Origin: Eubacterium sp. | Lineage (GTDB): Bacteria; Bacillota; Clostridia; Lachnospirales; Lachnospiraceae | NCBI GenBank assembly: GCA_024683035.1 | Contig: JAIKYQ010000185.1 | Location: forward strand, 1 to 32,251 | Reading direction: 5' to 3' | Length of the DNA: 32,251 nucleotides | Part shown: positions 17,232 to 25,897 of the stretch, piece after piece | Layout of the letters: each line of letters begins with the position of its first letter | How positions within the stretch are numbered: the first letter of the stretch is position 1 | Program-made: the position numbers and the translations under genes | The notes under the pieces: generated by a model | Databases searched by the model: none | The model's input: the letters and a program-made list of their open reading frames with translations, nothing else | Told to the model about the DNA's origin: nothing

Positions 17232-18098
17232 TCAACCGTCTGTATCTCCGTTTTTCATGACAGCAGCATAGATGTCCCTCTTCCCGCAGCCCCGGTCCCT
17301 GGCCGTCTGCTTCATGGCCTCCTTCTGATCCAGGCCCTGCGCCATATAAAAACGCACATGCTCCGCAATCGTCATTTCCTGCCATGCCGCCTGCTTTTCT
17401 GCCTGCACTGCTTCGCGGCTTCGTCCTTCGATCACCAGTACATATTCGCCTCGGGGTTCCTCCGCGTCCGCGCCATACCGCCGCAGCGCCTCTCCCAGCG
17501 TTTCCCGCAAAACCGTTTCGTGGATCTTCGTCAATTCCCGGCAAAGAGATACTCTGCGCTCTTCTCCCAAAACCGACGCCAGTTCCTGCAGTGTTTTTTT
17601 CAGCCGGTGCGGCGCCTCGTACAGGATGATCGTCCTGGTTTCCCGCTGCAGTTCTTCGAGGATCGCTTCCCGCTCCTTCTTATCCCGCGGCAGGAATCCT
17701 TCCATGGCAAACCGTCTTGCCGGCAGACCCGAAAGGGTCAGTGCCGTAATGCAGGCCGCTGCCCCGGGTAGGGATGTCACTTCGATCCCGGCTTCGGCCG
17801 CCATCGCCACCAGTTCTTCTCCCGGATCCGAAATCGCCGGCGTGCCGGCATCCGTGATCAGCGCAATCGTTTCCCCCTGCAGCATACGGCCGACCAGTTC
17901 CCGCCCGCGGTCAAACCGGTTGTTCTCATGATAGCTGACCATCGGCGTATGAATGTCAAAATGATTCAGCAGCTTTCTGCTGTTCCGCGTATCTTCCGCC
18001 GCAATCCGGTCAGCGCTTTGCAGCGCTTCCAGAACACGCGGCGTTATATCCCCCAGATTCCCGATCGGGGTCGCACATAAAACAAGTCTGCCTGCCAT
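17232..18098 (-). CDS. rsmI: 16S rRNA (cytidine1402-2'-O)-methyltransferase
   Basis: This 288-residue SAM-dependent enzyme 2'-O-methylates C1402 in the decoding centre of 16S rRNA. It belongs to the tetrapyrrole-methylase fold. Visible motifs are LVLCATPIGNLGDIT at the N-terminus, AAEDTRNSRKLL, VSYHENN and LITDAGTPAISDPGEELV, followed by LPGAAACITAL. The start at 18098 has AAAGGAAG upstream; the frame extends 39 codons further, but that part overlaps trmN6. It is the last gene of the operon and overlaps none of its neighbours. Confidence 0.94.
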   Translation of the reverse strand: MAGRLVLCATPIGNLGDITPRVLEALQSADRIAAEDTRNSRKLLNHFDIHTPMVSYHENNRFDRGRELVGRMLQGETIALITDAGTPAISDPGEELVAMAAEAGIEVTSLPGAAACITALTLSGLPARRFAMEGFLPRDKKEREAILEELQRETRTIILYEAPHRLKKTLQELASVLGEERRVSLCRELTKIHETVLRETLGEALRRYGADAEEPRGEYVLVIEGRSREAVQAEKQAAWQEMTIAEHVRFYMAQGLDQKEAMKQTARDRGCGKRDIYAAVMKNGDTDG

Positions 18099-18162
18099 TC
18101 TCTCTTCCTTTCGTGGCTGCATAAACCCGGGCATCCCGCCTGTCATAACCTCTGTTGGCGGA

Positions 18163-18894
18163 TTACGCATGATAGATGCTGCGCACTTCTTCTGTGTATA
18201 CCCCCGGTTCTTCATACACGACCAGCGGCGGTTCGACCGTCATCCGTGCATTGCCTCCGTGCACCGCTTCGATCAGTACCAGATTCGCCTCTTTCCCGAT
18301 GAACGGATGCACCAGCCGCATCCGTTTCGGTTCCAGTTTATACGACCGCAGCGTATCCAGGATCTCCGCGAGCCGGAAAGGCCGGTGCACCAGATACAGA
18401 CGTCCATGATCCCGGAGAAGACCGGCCGCTGTGTGAGCCAGATCCCCGAACGTACAGGATACTTCATGCCTGGCCATTGCCACCTGCCTGTTCGGATTAA
18501 GCTTTCCGTGTGAAGCGATCATATACGGAGGATTGCTGATAAGTACATCAAAAGAAGCCGCCCCGAAACGGGACACGGCTTCCCGGATATCTCCCTCTAT
18601 CACAGAAATCCTGTCTTCCAGATGATTATAGGCAATGCTGCGCCTGGCCAGCTCCACGCTTTCCTTCTGTATTTCCAGCCCCGTGATGCGCGCGTCCGCA
18701 TGACGGGCAGTCAGAAGCAAGGGAAGGATCCCATTTCCGCAGCCCAGATCCAGGATCCGTTCCGCCGGCCGTATTTTCACGTAATCAGCCAGCAGGACCG
18801 CATCCATGCCGAAATGAAATCCGGTCTCTGACTGCAGAATATAGAGCCCGTTCTGCAGATCATCCAGCGTTTCTCCCTGCTGCAGCACAGTCAC
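18163..18894 (-). CDS. tRNA1(Val) A37 N6-methyltransferase family (TrmN6/YfiC-like)
   Basis: This 243-residue class I SAM methyltransferase shows the N-terminal signature of the family, where GFHFGMDAVLLADYVK precedes the SAM loop. Motif I is LDLGCGNGILPLL (GCGNG at 51-55) and the N6-adenine catalytic motif is NPPY (121-124). Members methylate A37 of tRNA-Val in Escherichia coli, but the substrate in Firmicutes is less certain. Its ATG overlaps the ricT stop (18891-18894), and rsmI follows, so it sits in an RNA-modification stretch of the operon. Confidence 0.85.
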   Translation of the reverse strand: MTVLQQGETLDDLQNGLYILQSETGFHFGMDAVLLADYVKIRPAERILDLGCGNGILPLLLTARHADARITGLEIQKESVELARRSIAYNHLEDRISVIEGDIREAVSRFGAASFDVLISNPPYMIASHGKLNPNRQVAMARHEVSCTFGDLAHTAAGLLRDHGRLYLVHRPFRLAEILDTLRSYKLEPKRMRLVHPFIGKEANLVLIEAVHGGNARMTVEPPLVVYEEPGVYTEEVRSIYHA

Positions 18895-20009
18895 TCACTC
18901 TGCTCCTTTTTCCTGCGATTTCTTCTCCTGCTGCGGGAACCGCTTCTTTCACCGCTCTGGCCGGCAGGTTTTTCCGTTTCCGCCGGTCTTTCATCTGCCG
19001 GAACGTTTTTGGCGGCATCTCTGTTCTTTCCGTGTCCGCCGCGGCCTCTGCCGGAACCTTTTGTCTCCGGCTTATCCTGCAGCTTTTCTTCGGATGGTTT
19101 TGCTTTTTCCGAAGGCACTGCTTCTTTTTCCGCCTTTACACGCTCGCGCTCTTTCTCCCGTTCTTTTGCCCGTTCCTTGTTCTTTTTCCGGCGTGTCATC
19201 ACGACTTCCAGCTGATCTGCCGGGAACTCTTCGATTTCTTTGTCGTCCTCGGTTTCGATCAGGACCCGGGCCGTCTGGCGCAGCACATTGACGGTCTGCA
19301 CCTCCCCGGTCTCTTCCCGGTCTGCGATCGATACGATATCCCCGACGCCGGGGAGGCGTTTGTTCAGATATTCGTACGTCTCCTGCTCATTCTTCAGGCA
19401 GCACATAAGCCGCCCGCAGGTCCCGGAGATCTTGGTCGGATTCAGGGAAAGATTCTGCTCCTTCGCCATCTTGATGGATACCGAAGAAAAATCAGAAAGG
19501 AATGTACTGCAGCACAGCGGCCGTCCGCAGATCCCGATACCGCCCAGCAGCCTGGTTTCGTCGCGCACACCGATCTGGCGCAGTTCGATCCGCGTCTTGA
19601 AGACCGAAGCCAGATCTTTCACGAGCTCCCGGAAATCCACACGCCCGTCTGCCGTAAAATAGAACAGGACTTTTTTATTGTCAAACGTAAATTCCGCCTT
19701 GATCAGCTTCATGTCCAGGCCGCGTTCCAGGATCTTCTGCTGGCAGATCCGGTATGCTTCCGCCTCTTTTTCGCGGTTGCTGCGTTCCCGTTCCAGATCT
19801 TCTTCCGTAGCGACCCGGATCACCGGACGCAGCGGCTGCGGCACCCGCTCATCCGCCACCTCTCGGGGCGACAGCACCACACTGCCGCATTCCATGCCGC
19901 GGGTCGTTTCCACGATCACCTTGCCCCCGCTTTTCAGAGGAAGGTCCTGCGGATCAAAATAATATACTTTTCCATTGTTGCGGAATCGAATTCCGATTAC
20001 TTTCGTCAT
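18891..20009 (-). CDS. ricT: PSP1-domain protein RicT (YaaT) with long charged tail
   Basis: This is a 372-residue cytoplasmic protein. The PSP1 region (about 1-270) carries the conserved cysteine clusters CGRPLCC and CGRLMCC; in Bacillus subtilis RicT such cysteines help hold Fe-S clusters in the RicA-RicF-RicT (Y) complex, which guides RNase Y processing and affects competence and sporulation. Residues about 275-372 are a Lys/Glu/Arg-rich, low-complexity extension, first ERAKEREKERERVK-like and then GSGRGRGGHGKNRD-like, ending in SRSRRRNRRKK. This may contact RNA. The gene follows holB, as in Bacillus. The ATG at 20009 has AGGGAAG upstream. Confidence 0.9.
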   Translation of the reverse strand: MTKVIGIRFRNNGKVYYFDPQDLPLKSGGKVIVETTRGMECGSVVLSPREVADERVPQPLRPVIRVATEEDLERERSNREKEAEAYRICQQKILERGLDMKLIKAEFTFDNKKVLFYFTADGRVDFRELVKDLASVFKTRIELRQIGVRDETRLLGGIGICGRPLCCSTFLSDFSSVSIKMAKEQNLSLNPTKISGTCGRLMCCLKNEQETYEYLNKRLPGVGDIVSIADREETGEVQTVNVLRQTARVLIETEDDKEIEEFPADQLEVVMTRRKKNKERAKEREKERERVKAEKEAVPSEKAKPSEEKLQDKPETKGSGRGRGGHGKNRDAAKNVPADERPAETEKPAGQSGERSGSRSRRRNRRKKEQSE

Positions 20010-20047
20010 AAACTTCCCTGTTCCCGCGTTCTGTTTTCCGTCGGCGG

Positions 20048-21055
20048 TTATTCTTCTTTCATGGTTAAAAACAGCAGTTCCATCGTCAGGTCAAAATTGA
20101 CATTGGCCCGCAGGCGGTCTTCGGCCGTGTGGATCGCCTCCAGGATCCGCTCCAGTCCCTCATAGGAACTGACTGCCGCCCGTTCGCGGATCGCAGGTAC
20201 CTCTTCCTTAAAGATCAGACTGTCAATGTCCTGCGTGGCTTTATACATAAGCACGTCATGAAACCACATCAGATAGATATCGAAATAATCCTGTATGTTC
20301 TGCTTTTCCGCCGAAAGATCCCGGACGGCGTCCACCATCTCATAGATCTCTTTCTCTTTCGAATGCTTCATCTGGTACACGGCATTTTCGACCATGTCCA
20401 TAAAGTCTGCCGATTCCGCAATCTTTCTGGCCTTGCCCGGATTTCCCTGTGCAAAAGAGGTTTCGATTTCGGCCTGATAATCCGGCACATGCAGCCGGTT
20501 CATCAGAAACGACCGGATCTCGCTGTTGCTGACCGGCTTCAGCCGCAGCGTGACGCAGCGGGACAGGATCGTCGGCAGCAGCATTTCGGGATGATCCGCC
20601 AGAAGCAGGATGACCGCATAAGCCGGCGGTTCTTCCAGCGTTTTCAGCAACGCATTCTGTGCCTGCGGTGTCATTTTGGAAGCATCGTTGACAATGTAGA
20701 CTTTATACGGACTTTCATATGGCCGGATGGCCACGTCTCCCACGACCTGCCTGCGGATGTCATCCACGCTGACACTGCCCGGCTTATCGTGCTTGACATG
20801 AAGGATATCCGGATGATTTCCGGAGAGCGCTTTCAGACAGGACGGACACTGGCCGCAGGGATCGGTGCCGTGCTTTTCACACTGGAGCGTCATGGCAAAG
20901 GTTTCCGCCAGCTGTGTTTTCCCGGATCCCTTTTCTCCTGCCAGAAGATAGGCATGCGAAATCTGACCCTTACGGATCGCATTCTGCATATGCGTAATGA
21001 TGTCCGCATGGCCGATGATTCCGGCAAATCCTGTTAATTCCTCTGCTCCCTGCAT
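20048..21055 (-). CDS. holB: DNA polymerase III delta' subunit
   Basis: This 335-residue AAA+ subunit is part of the clamp loader that places the sliding clamp on DNA. Visible features are GHADIITHMQNAI, an intact P-loop (GEKGSGKT), a zinc knuckle (CEKHGTDPCGQCPSC), QNALLKTLEEPP and the SRC motif (LSRCVTLRL). The start was set at the ATG at 21055, after which homology-like sequence begins. The open frame runs to 21313, but that part overlaps the upstream kinase-like gene. AAAAGGAAC and AGGA lie near the chosen start at less than ideal spacing, so a start a little upstream is possible. Confidence 0.9.
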   Translation of the reverse strand: MQGAEELTGFAGIIGHADIITHMQNAIRKGQISHAYLLAGEKGSGKTQLAETFAMTLQCEKHGTDPCGQCPSCLKALSGNHPDILHVKHDKPGSVSVDDIRRQVVGDVAIRPYESPYKVYIVNDASKMTPQAQNALLKTLEEPPAYAVILLLADHPEMLLPTILSRCVTLRLKPVSNSEIRSFLMNRLHVPDYQAEIETSFAQGNPGKARKIAESADFMDMVENAVYQMKHSKEKEIYEMVDAVRDLSAEKQNIQDYFDIYLMWFHDVLMYKATQDIDSLIFKEEVPAIRERAAVSSYEGLERILEAIHTAEDRLRANVNFDLTMELLFLTMKEE

Positions 21056-21171
21056 GTCCTGCTGTTCCTTTTCCGCTGCCGTATGTGCTGTCTGCCTGTC
21101 TGTGCGTTTCTGTTCCGGCCGGTTTTTTCTCCGGCTGTGTCTGCTTTTCAGTGTATCATATTCTCCGTGAT

Positions 21172-21762
21172 CTACATAGACCCGCGGATGGTTTTTTTGA
21201 TCTCTTCCACGCATGCCGAAAGGGCACCGTTGTTGGCATAACGCCGGTCGATCCCTGCCTCTGCCAGTTTCTTTTCCGAAAAATCTTCCTCGTCTGCCAG
21301 ATACCGCCGGCATATTTCAGCATACTTCGGATGCGGCTGTTTTCCTTCCCGGCGCATGGCCCTCTCCAGGCGGATCCGGTCCTCTGCTTCAATATACAGC
21401 GGCACCAGGGCATCCTGCCCGAAATAAGAAACCAGCTGGCAATACGACTCCAGTGTGCCGATGCCCAGATAATCCCGTTCCTTCAGATCGATCTGCCCGT
21501 CATCCGCCGTGAAATACACCCAGGGACCGTACACGGTATCGTATACCCGTTCTTCGATCACCTGTCCGCTCCGCCGGAATTGTTCCAGACGATCCTCATT
21601 CACAAAGAAATACTCCCGCCCGTCGGCTTCCCCGTTCCGCATCGGCCTCGTGGTATACAGCACCAGAGAAAAAAGCCGCAGGTCCTGATCCTGCAGCAGT
21701 TCTCTGTAAATATGATCTTTTCCTGCGGCGCTCTTGCCCATGATATAAAAGATCCTGCTCAT
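21172..21762 (-). CDS. Guanylate kinase-like protein with atypical P-loop
   Basis: This is a 196-residue protein of the guanylate kinase fold. The GMP-binding part is well kept (TTRPMRNGEADGREYFFV), and a lid/core region follows (GQDALVPLYIEAEDRIRLERAMRREGK). The P-loop at residues 9-16 reads GKSAAGKD and continues HIY. The Ser/Thr that normally follows the P-loop lysine to bind Mg-ATP is absent. It may be a poor kinase, use another residue, or have a regulatory or GMP/(p)ppGpp-sensing role. The housekeeping gmk would be elsewhere. It starts 36 bases after the fusion gene and precedes holB, an order I associate with Lachnospiraceae. Confidence 0.75.
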   Translation of the reverse strand: MSRIFYIMGKSAAGKDHIYRELLQDQDLRLFSLVLYTTRPMRNGEADGREYFFVNEDRLEQFRRSGQVIEERVYDTVYGPWVYFTADDGQIDLKERDYLGIGTLESYCQLVSYFGQDALVPLYIEAEDRIRLERAMRREGKQPHPKYAEICRRYLADEEDFSEKKLAEAGIDRRYANNGALSACVEEIKKTIRGSM

Positions 21763-21798
21763 GGTGGAATTGTACCTTTCCTGTATACGGTTGTCAAA

Positions 21799-24021
21799 TT
21801 ACAAAAGCTCCGTCAGTGTTTCCAGCGACTCCACGGTCATATCCGGTGCATACGGGTATTCTGCCAGTTCTTCCCGCTTTGTTTCCCCTGTCAGGACAAG
21901 GATCGAAAGAGCCTTTGTTCCCTCTGCGACCGCAATGTCCGTATACATCCGGTCTCCGACAAAAGCAATCTCATCTTCGCGGCATCCGGTATGGCGGATC
22001 ACGTAGTCCAGTGTCTCCCGGGCGGGTTTGCCGAAATACCGCGGCAGCTGCCCCGTCGTTGCCTCCATCAGGGCCGCCATGGCGCCGCAGTCCGGCATCA
22101 TGTGTTTCCCTTCCACCGGGCAGACCTTGTCCGGATGCACGCCATAATAGACCGCTCCCTGTTCCAGGAACCGACTCGCTTTATCCAGCTTCTCATAGAC
22201 CAGCGTCGTATCAAAACCCAGGATCACAATATCCGGATCTTCCTGTACCAGACGGCAGCCGCTTTCACGCAGTACCTTTTCCAGGCTGGGCGTTCCGACG
22301 ACATAACAGGTATCGTCGGGATGTTCGGCACGCAGATACTCCGCTATGACTTCCGAAGACGTGTACATCTTTTCCGGCACCGTCGGAATCTGCATGCGCT
22401 CCAGTTTTTCCAGATAATCCTGCTTGTTTTTGGAAGAATTGTTCGTGAAAAACACAAACTGCCTCCCGGTTTCCTCTACCTTCTCCAGAAAGGCTCTGGT
22501 AAAGGGGAACAGTTCATTGCCAAGGTAGATCGTGCCGTCCATGTCCAGCACGAAACACCGGGTTTTTTCCAGCTGTTTCCGCAGCTGCTGCTTCTGATGA
22601 TCCCGATAGACGGGCTGTCCCTCTTCGAAATATTCTCTCGCCGCTTTGGCGAACCGTTCCGACAGATCCAGATCCCAGAGGATCTGCAGGACCGTATACC
22701 GGTCGCGCACCTCTTTGGCCACACGCACGGCTTCCTCCACCAGGCCGGTATGCAGACCGATCTGTTCCGGATTGACCGGCGCTCCTGCCGTCAGCAGGAT
22801 CTTCTCCGCTTCTTCCGGTGCCGGCAGGCTTTCCCGGATCAGCTGCCGGATCTCCGGCCAGGCCGCTTCCATAACAGCCAGCCGCTTTTGCCTGGCTGCC
22901 TCGTCGTTCTTGTGCGTTTTCTGTTCCAGCTGCAAGATCCCGTCCGCGGCTTCTTTGTATTCCCGGCGGATCTCTCTTTCCCAAAACGCCGGGTCATGCA
23001 GAGAATCCTCACCGGCACGAACCGTGCCGTCCTGCTGCAGCGCTCCGGCAGACTGCTTCAGTGCTTCAAAATCCGGCTCTTCTTCTGCCAGCATCTGATA
23101 CAGCTTCAGGGACGTGACCAGTCCGATGGCCACTTTGATCCCGTGGAGGATGGATTTGCGCCCTTCCATCTGATACCGCATTTCCCAGAAATGAGACAGA
23201 TGGTGCTCACAGCCGGAGGCTGGCCGGGAGTTTCCGGCAAAGCTCATGGCCAGCCCGGTCAAAACCAGTGCCTTGGTCAGTGCTTCCGCCGCTTCCGGAT
23301 CCTGCTGCCCCAGGCGCGCACTCAGGGCCTGCACCCTCTGCAGCGCCTCTTCTACCATCCGGGCAATCTCCCCGCAGTAATACTCTCCGTTGATCCGGTG
23401 TGCCAGCTTCCAGTCCAGCAGGCAGGTATACTTGCCCAGCGTATCGCCCAGACCGGCCGTGATCATCTCCAGCGGCGCCTTCGCCAGGATCTCCGCATCG
23501 CCGATGACCGCCACCGGTCCGTGTGTCTCCAGTGTGGTCTTCACATGATGCAGGACCAGTGCCGCGCCCGTGGACGTAAACCCGTCCATCGACGGCGCGC
23601 TGGCGAAAATCATATAGTCGACATGATTTTTCCAGCTGATGAATTTGCACAGATCGTTGATCGTGCCGGCACCGACCGCCAGCACCAGGTCTGTGTCCGC
23701 CGGGAAAGCCACCTCCAGCTCACCGACCGCAATTTCGTCGGGTACCAGATCGTCTTCTCTTTGAAACACCAGTTTTTCGCAGGCAACCTGCGCCTTTTCC
23801 AGCTCTTCCGCCGCCGCTTTTCCCGCTGCCTGCCAGGTATTCTGATCGGCAACCAGAAAAATCTTTGCATACCCCAGTTCCCGCACATGGGCGGCCAGAC
23901 GCTGCGTGGCGCCGCGGGCTATATCGATGCATTTTACGGTTGTCTCATGGATGCGTCCGCAGGAACAGCGGATCTGCTTCCCGATATACTGGTTGATATC
24001 TATCTGCCTGTACTCTGTCAC
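21799..24021 (-). CDS. sn-Glycerol-1-phosphate dehydrogenase fused to HAD-IIA phosphatase
   Basis: This 740-residue two-domain protein starts at a GTG at 24021 with GGGAGA eight bases upstream. Residues about 1-430 are an EgsA/AraM-type iron-containing dehydrogenase: VLAVGAGTINDLCKF binds nucleotide, ASAPSMDGFTSTGAAL lies at the active site, and the metal ligands are likely the aspartate in AGLGDTLGKY and the histidines in CEHHLSH and LHGIKVAIG. Family members convert dihydroxyacetone phosphate to sn-glycerol-1-phosphate. Residues about 490-740 are a NagD-like HAD-IIA phosphatase: VLDMDGTIYLGNE, FFTNNSSKN, the GKPARETLDYV lysine and FVGDRMYTDI. The two could act in series. It lies between sufB and the kinase-like gene. 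The physiological substrate is unknown. Confidence 0.85.
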   Translation of the reverse strand: MTEYRQIDINQYIGKQIRCSCGRIHETTVKCIDIARGATQRLAAHVRELGYAKIFLVADQNTWQAAGKAAAEELEKAQVACEKLVFQREDDLVPDEIAVGELEVAFPADTDLVLAVGAGTINDLCKFISWKNHVDYMIFASAPSMDGFTSTGAALVLHHVKTTLETHGPVAVIGDAEILAKAPLEMITAGLGDTLGKYTCLLDWKLAHRINGEYYCGEIARMVEEALQRVQALSARLGQQDPEAAEALTKALVLTGLAMSFAGNSRPASGCEHHLSHFWEMRYQMEGRKSILHGIKVAIGLVTSLKLYQMLAEEEPDFEALKQSAGALQQDGTVRAGEDSLHDPAFWEREIRREYKEAADGILQLEQKTHKNDEAARQKRLAVMEAAWPEIRQLIRESLPAPEEAEKILLTAGAPVNPEQIGLHTGLVEEAVRVAKEVRDRYTVLQILWDLDLSERFAKAAREYFEEGQPVYRDHQKQQLRKQLEKTRCFVLDMDGTIYLGNELFPFTRAFLEKVEETGRQFVFFTNNSSKNKQDYLEKLERMQIPTVPEKMYTSSEVIAEYLRAEHPDDTCYVVGTPSLEKVLRESGCRLVQEDPDIVILGFDTTLVYEKLDKASRFLEQGAVYYGVHPDKVCPVEGKHMMPDCGAMAALMEATTGQLPRYFGKPARETLDYVIRHTGCREDEIAFVGDRMYTDIAVAEGTKALSILVLTGETKREELAEYPYAPDMTVESLETLTELL

Positions 24022-24062
24022 GTTTTATTCTCCCGTTTTTCTGAAGGCGTTGTCTCGCCGGC

Positions 24063-24998
24063 TTATTTCAGGAATCCGTTGATGATCTGCTCTTCTGCTT
24101 CCTGCTCGGTCAGGCCGAGCGTCATCAGCTTGATGATCTGGTCGCCGGCGATCTTGCCGATCGCTGCTTCGTGCACCAGCGCCGCATCCACATCGTTGGC
24201 TTCCAGACCGGGCACGGCCAGAATGCGGCCCTGGTCCATGATGATGGAATCACATTCGGTATGGCCGGAGCAGGGCGCATTGCCGATGATCTTCGCATCA
24301 AATTTCTGGAAAGACCGGTCACGGGCTACCGAACGGGACACGACATCGGCCGTGGCCCCTTCGCCGTTCAGTTTCACCACATAGGTACTGATCGCCCGCT
24401 GTTCCCCGTGTGTCATCAGCCGTTCCCGGACCAGCAGTTTTGCCCCCGCCGCCAGTTCGGCCGTCGTATCGCGGGTCGTGTCATCCACACCTTTGATCTG
24501 CACCATTTCCATTTCCACGGTGCTGCCTTCTGCCTGATATACTTCCGTGCCGGGATTCAAAATGCGCTTGCCGCTGCCGTTTCCGGAGCCGTAATGCTTC
24601 TCCACATACTTGATCTTCGCGTTTTTTTCCACATAAAACCGGTGAATTCCGTCATGCTCGGAATCCTGTGCGCCGCAGTTATCGATGCCGCAGCCTGCCA
24701 CGATCACCACATCCGCGTCTTCGCCGATGTGAAAATCGTTATACACCACTTCTTTCAGGCCTGTCTTTGTCATCACGACCGGAATATGCACGCTTTCATT
24801 TTTGGTGCCCGGCTTGATATAGATATCCAGTCCGCTGCCGTTTTCCTTCGGCTCGATCTGGATATTGGCCGTAGACCTGCGCCCGGCCGACTCACTGTTG
24901 GAACGTATATTGAAAGCTCCTTCCGGAACCTTGTGCAGATCAGCGACTTCCCGCAGGATCCGCATCTGTATTTCATCCATACCCAGCATATTTGCCAT
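24063..24998 (-). CDS. SufB/SufD-type Fe-S scaffold of a minimal SUF system
   Basis: This 311-residue protein is a short relative of SufB/SufD, the beta-helix scaffold on which Fe-S clusters are built with SufC. The core runs from a DFHIGEDADVVIVAGCGI strand to GHTECDSIIMDQGRILAVPGL and AALVHEAAIGKIAGDQI, the conserved C-terminal part of the family. The long N-terminal region of classical SufB (about 480 residues) is missing. Only sufC accompanies it; no sufS, sufU or second sufB/D is present here. It therefore looks like the two-component SmsC-SmsB or MIS-like systems described in anaerobes and archaea. The ATG at 24998 has AAAGGAGA upstream. Confidence 0.87.
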   Translation of the reverse strand: MANMLGMDEIQMRILREVADLHKVPEGAFNIRSNSESAGRRSTANIQIEPKENGSGLDIYIKPGTKNESVHIPVVMTKTGLKEVVYNDFHIGEDADVVIVAGCGIDNCGAQDSEHDGIHRFYVEKNAKIKYVEKHYGSGNGSGKRILNPGTEVYQAEGSTVEMEMVQIKGVDDTTRDTTAELAAGAKLLVRERLMTHGEQRAISTYVVKLNGEGATADVVSRSVARDRSFQKFDAKIIGNAPCSGHTECDSIIMDQGRILAVPGLEANDVDAALVHEAAIGKIAGDQIIKLMTLGLTEQEAEEQIINGFLK

Positions 24999-25072
24999 CT
25001 CTGTTCTCCTTTCAAACCGCGTCCGTCATATCCATGAAGCCTGGGAGGACGATCCGGTCTGTTTGTCTGTAC

Positions 25073-25801
25073 TCATTGCAGCTTATCACATCCTTTGACA
25101 GCTGAATCCGTGCCGATCAGTCCCGGAAGGATCTCGTTCTTGTCTCCTTCTTTCTCCAGGCGTCCGTCTTTCAGGACAATGATCTCATCGGCAATGTTCA
25201 GGATGCGTTCCTGATGCGAAATGATCAGGATCGAACTGTCTTTAATGTTATGGCGCATACTCTGGAATACTTCGATCAGATTCTGGAAGCTCCAGAGATC
25301 AATGCCGGCTTCCGGTTCGTCAAAAATCGACAGCGCCGTTGCCCGGGCAAGAACCGTTGCAATCTCGATCCGCTTCAGTTCGCCGCCGGAAAGGCTGCTG
25401 TTCACTTCCCGGTCAATATACTCATGTGCGCACAGCCCCACTGCCGATAAATACTCGCAGGCATCGGCCACGGAAGTACGCTTTCCTGTTGCAATACGGA
25501 TCAGGTCCAGTACCTGGATCCCCTTGAAGCGGACCGGCTGCTGAAACGCGAATCCGATCCCCATTTTAGCCCGCTCGGTAATGGATTTCTCCGTAATATC
25601 CTCCCCGTTCAGAAAGATCTTCCCTGAGGTCGGTTTTTCAATTCCGGCAATCAGCCGGGCCAGCGTAGACTTGCCGCCGCCGTTCGGCCCCGTGATCACG
25701 ACCAGTTTTTTATCCGGTATGGTCAGACTGATATCACGGATGATCTCTTTGTTTTTCCCTTCATCATCAACCAGAAAAGACAGGTTTTTTATTTCCAGCA
25801 T
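25073..25801 (-). CDS. sufC: SufC ATPase
   Basis: This 242-residue soluble ABC-type ATPase powers Fe-S scaffold rearrangement. Walker A is GPNGGGKST, the Q-loop is in FAFQQPVRF, the ABC signature is SSLSGGELKRIEIA, Walker B is ALSIFDEPEAGIDL and the switch histidine is in IISHQERIL. The SLSGGELKR and DEPEAGID variants mark SufC rather than an importer ATPase, and no permease is nearby. It is the first gene of the operon, with AGGAGG ten bases before the ATG, and sufB starts 74 bases after its stop. Confidence 0.93.
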   Translation of the reverse strand: MLEIKNLSFLVDDEGKNKEIIRDISLTIPDKKLVVITGPNGGGKSTLARLIAGIEKPTSGKIFLNGEDITEKSITERAKMGIGFAFQQPVRFKGIQVLDLIRIATGKRTSVADACEYLSAVGLCAHEYIDREVNSSLSGGELKRIEIATVLARATALSIFDEPEAGIDLWSFQNLIEVFQSMRHNIKDSSILIISHQERILNIADEIIVLKDGRLEKEGDKNEILPGLIGTDSAVKGCDKLQ

Positions 25802-25831
25802 ATGTATTCTTCCTCCTGTTTTCTTGTATGA

Positions 25832-25860
25832 ATTGTATCTATTTCCCTACGGGAAAGCAA
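25832..25860 (-). promoter_or_regulatory. Promoter of the suf-rsmI operon with palindrome in the spacer
   Basis: On the minus strand, TTGCTT (25855-25860) and TACAAT (25832-25837) are separated by 17 bases. A perfect inverted repeat TTTCCC-N3-GGGAAA (25842-25856) overlaps the spacer and the edge of the -35 box. A protein bound there would block RNA polymerase. An Rrf2-type Fe-S sensor is the natural candidate, but none is in the window. Confidence 0.6.
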
Positions 25861-25897
25861 GGATATCCCGTTCGATTTTCTCCTTTTCTTCTTCCTT

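Noticed and set aside
21056-21313. Longer N-terminus for holB
   Set aside because: The extra codons overlap the kinase-like gene and encode an Arg/Lys/Gln-rich stretch unlike a clamp-loader subunit.
21085-24384. 1099-codon open frame on the plus strand
   Set aside because: It lies antisense to four convincing minus-strand genes and has a Cys/His/Gln-rich, domain-free sequence. It is an antisense shadow, as are 8022-10424 and 5794-7269 on the plus strand.
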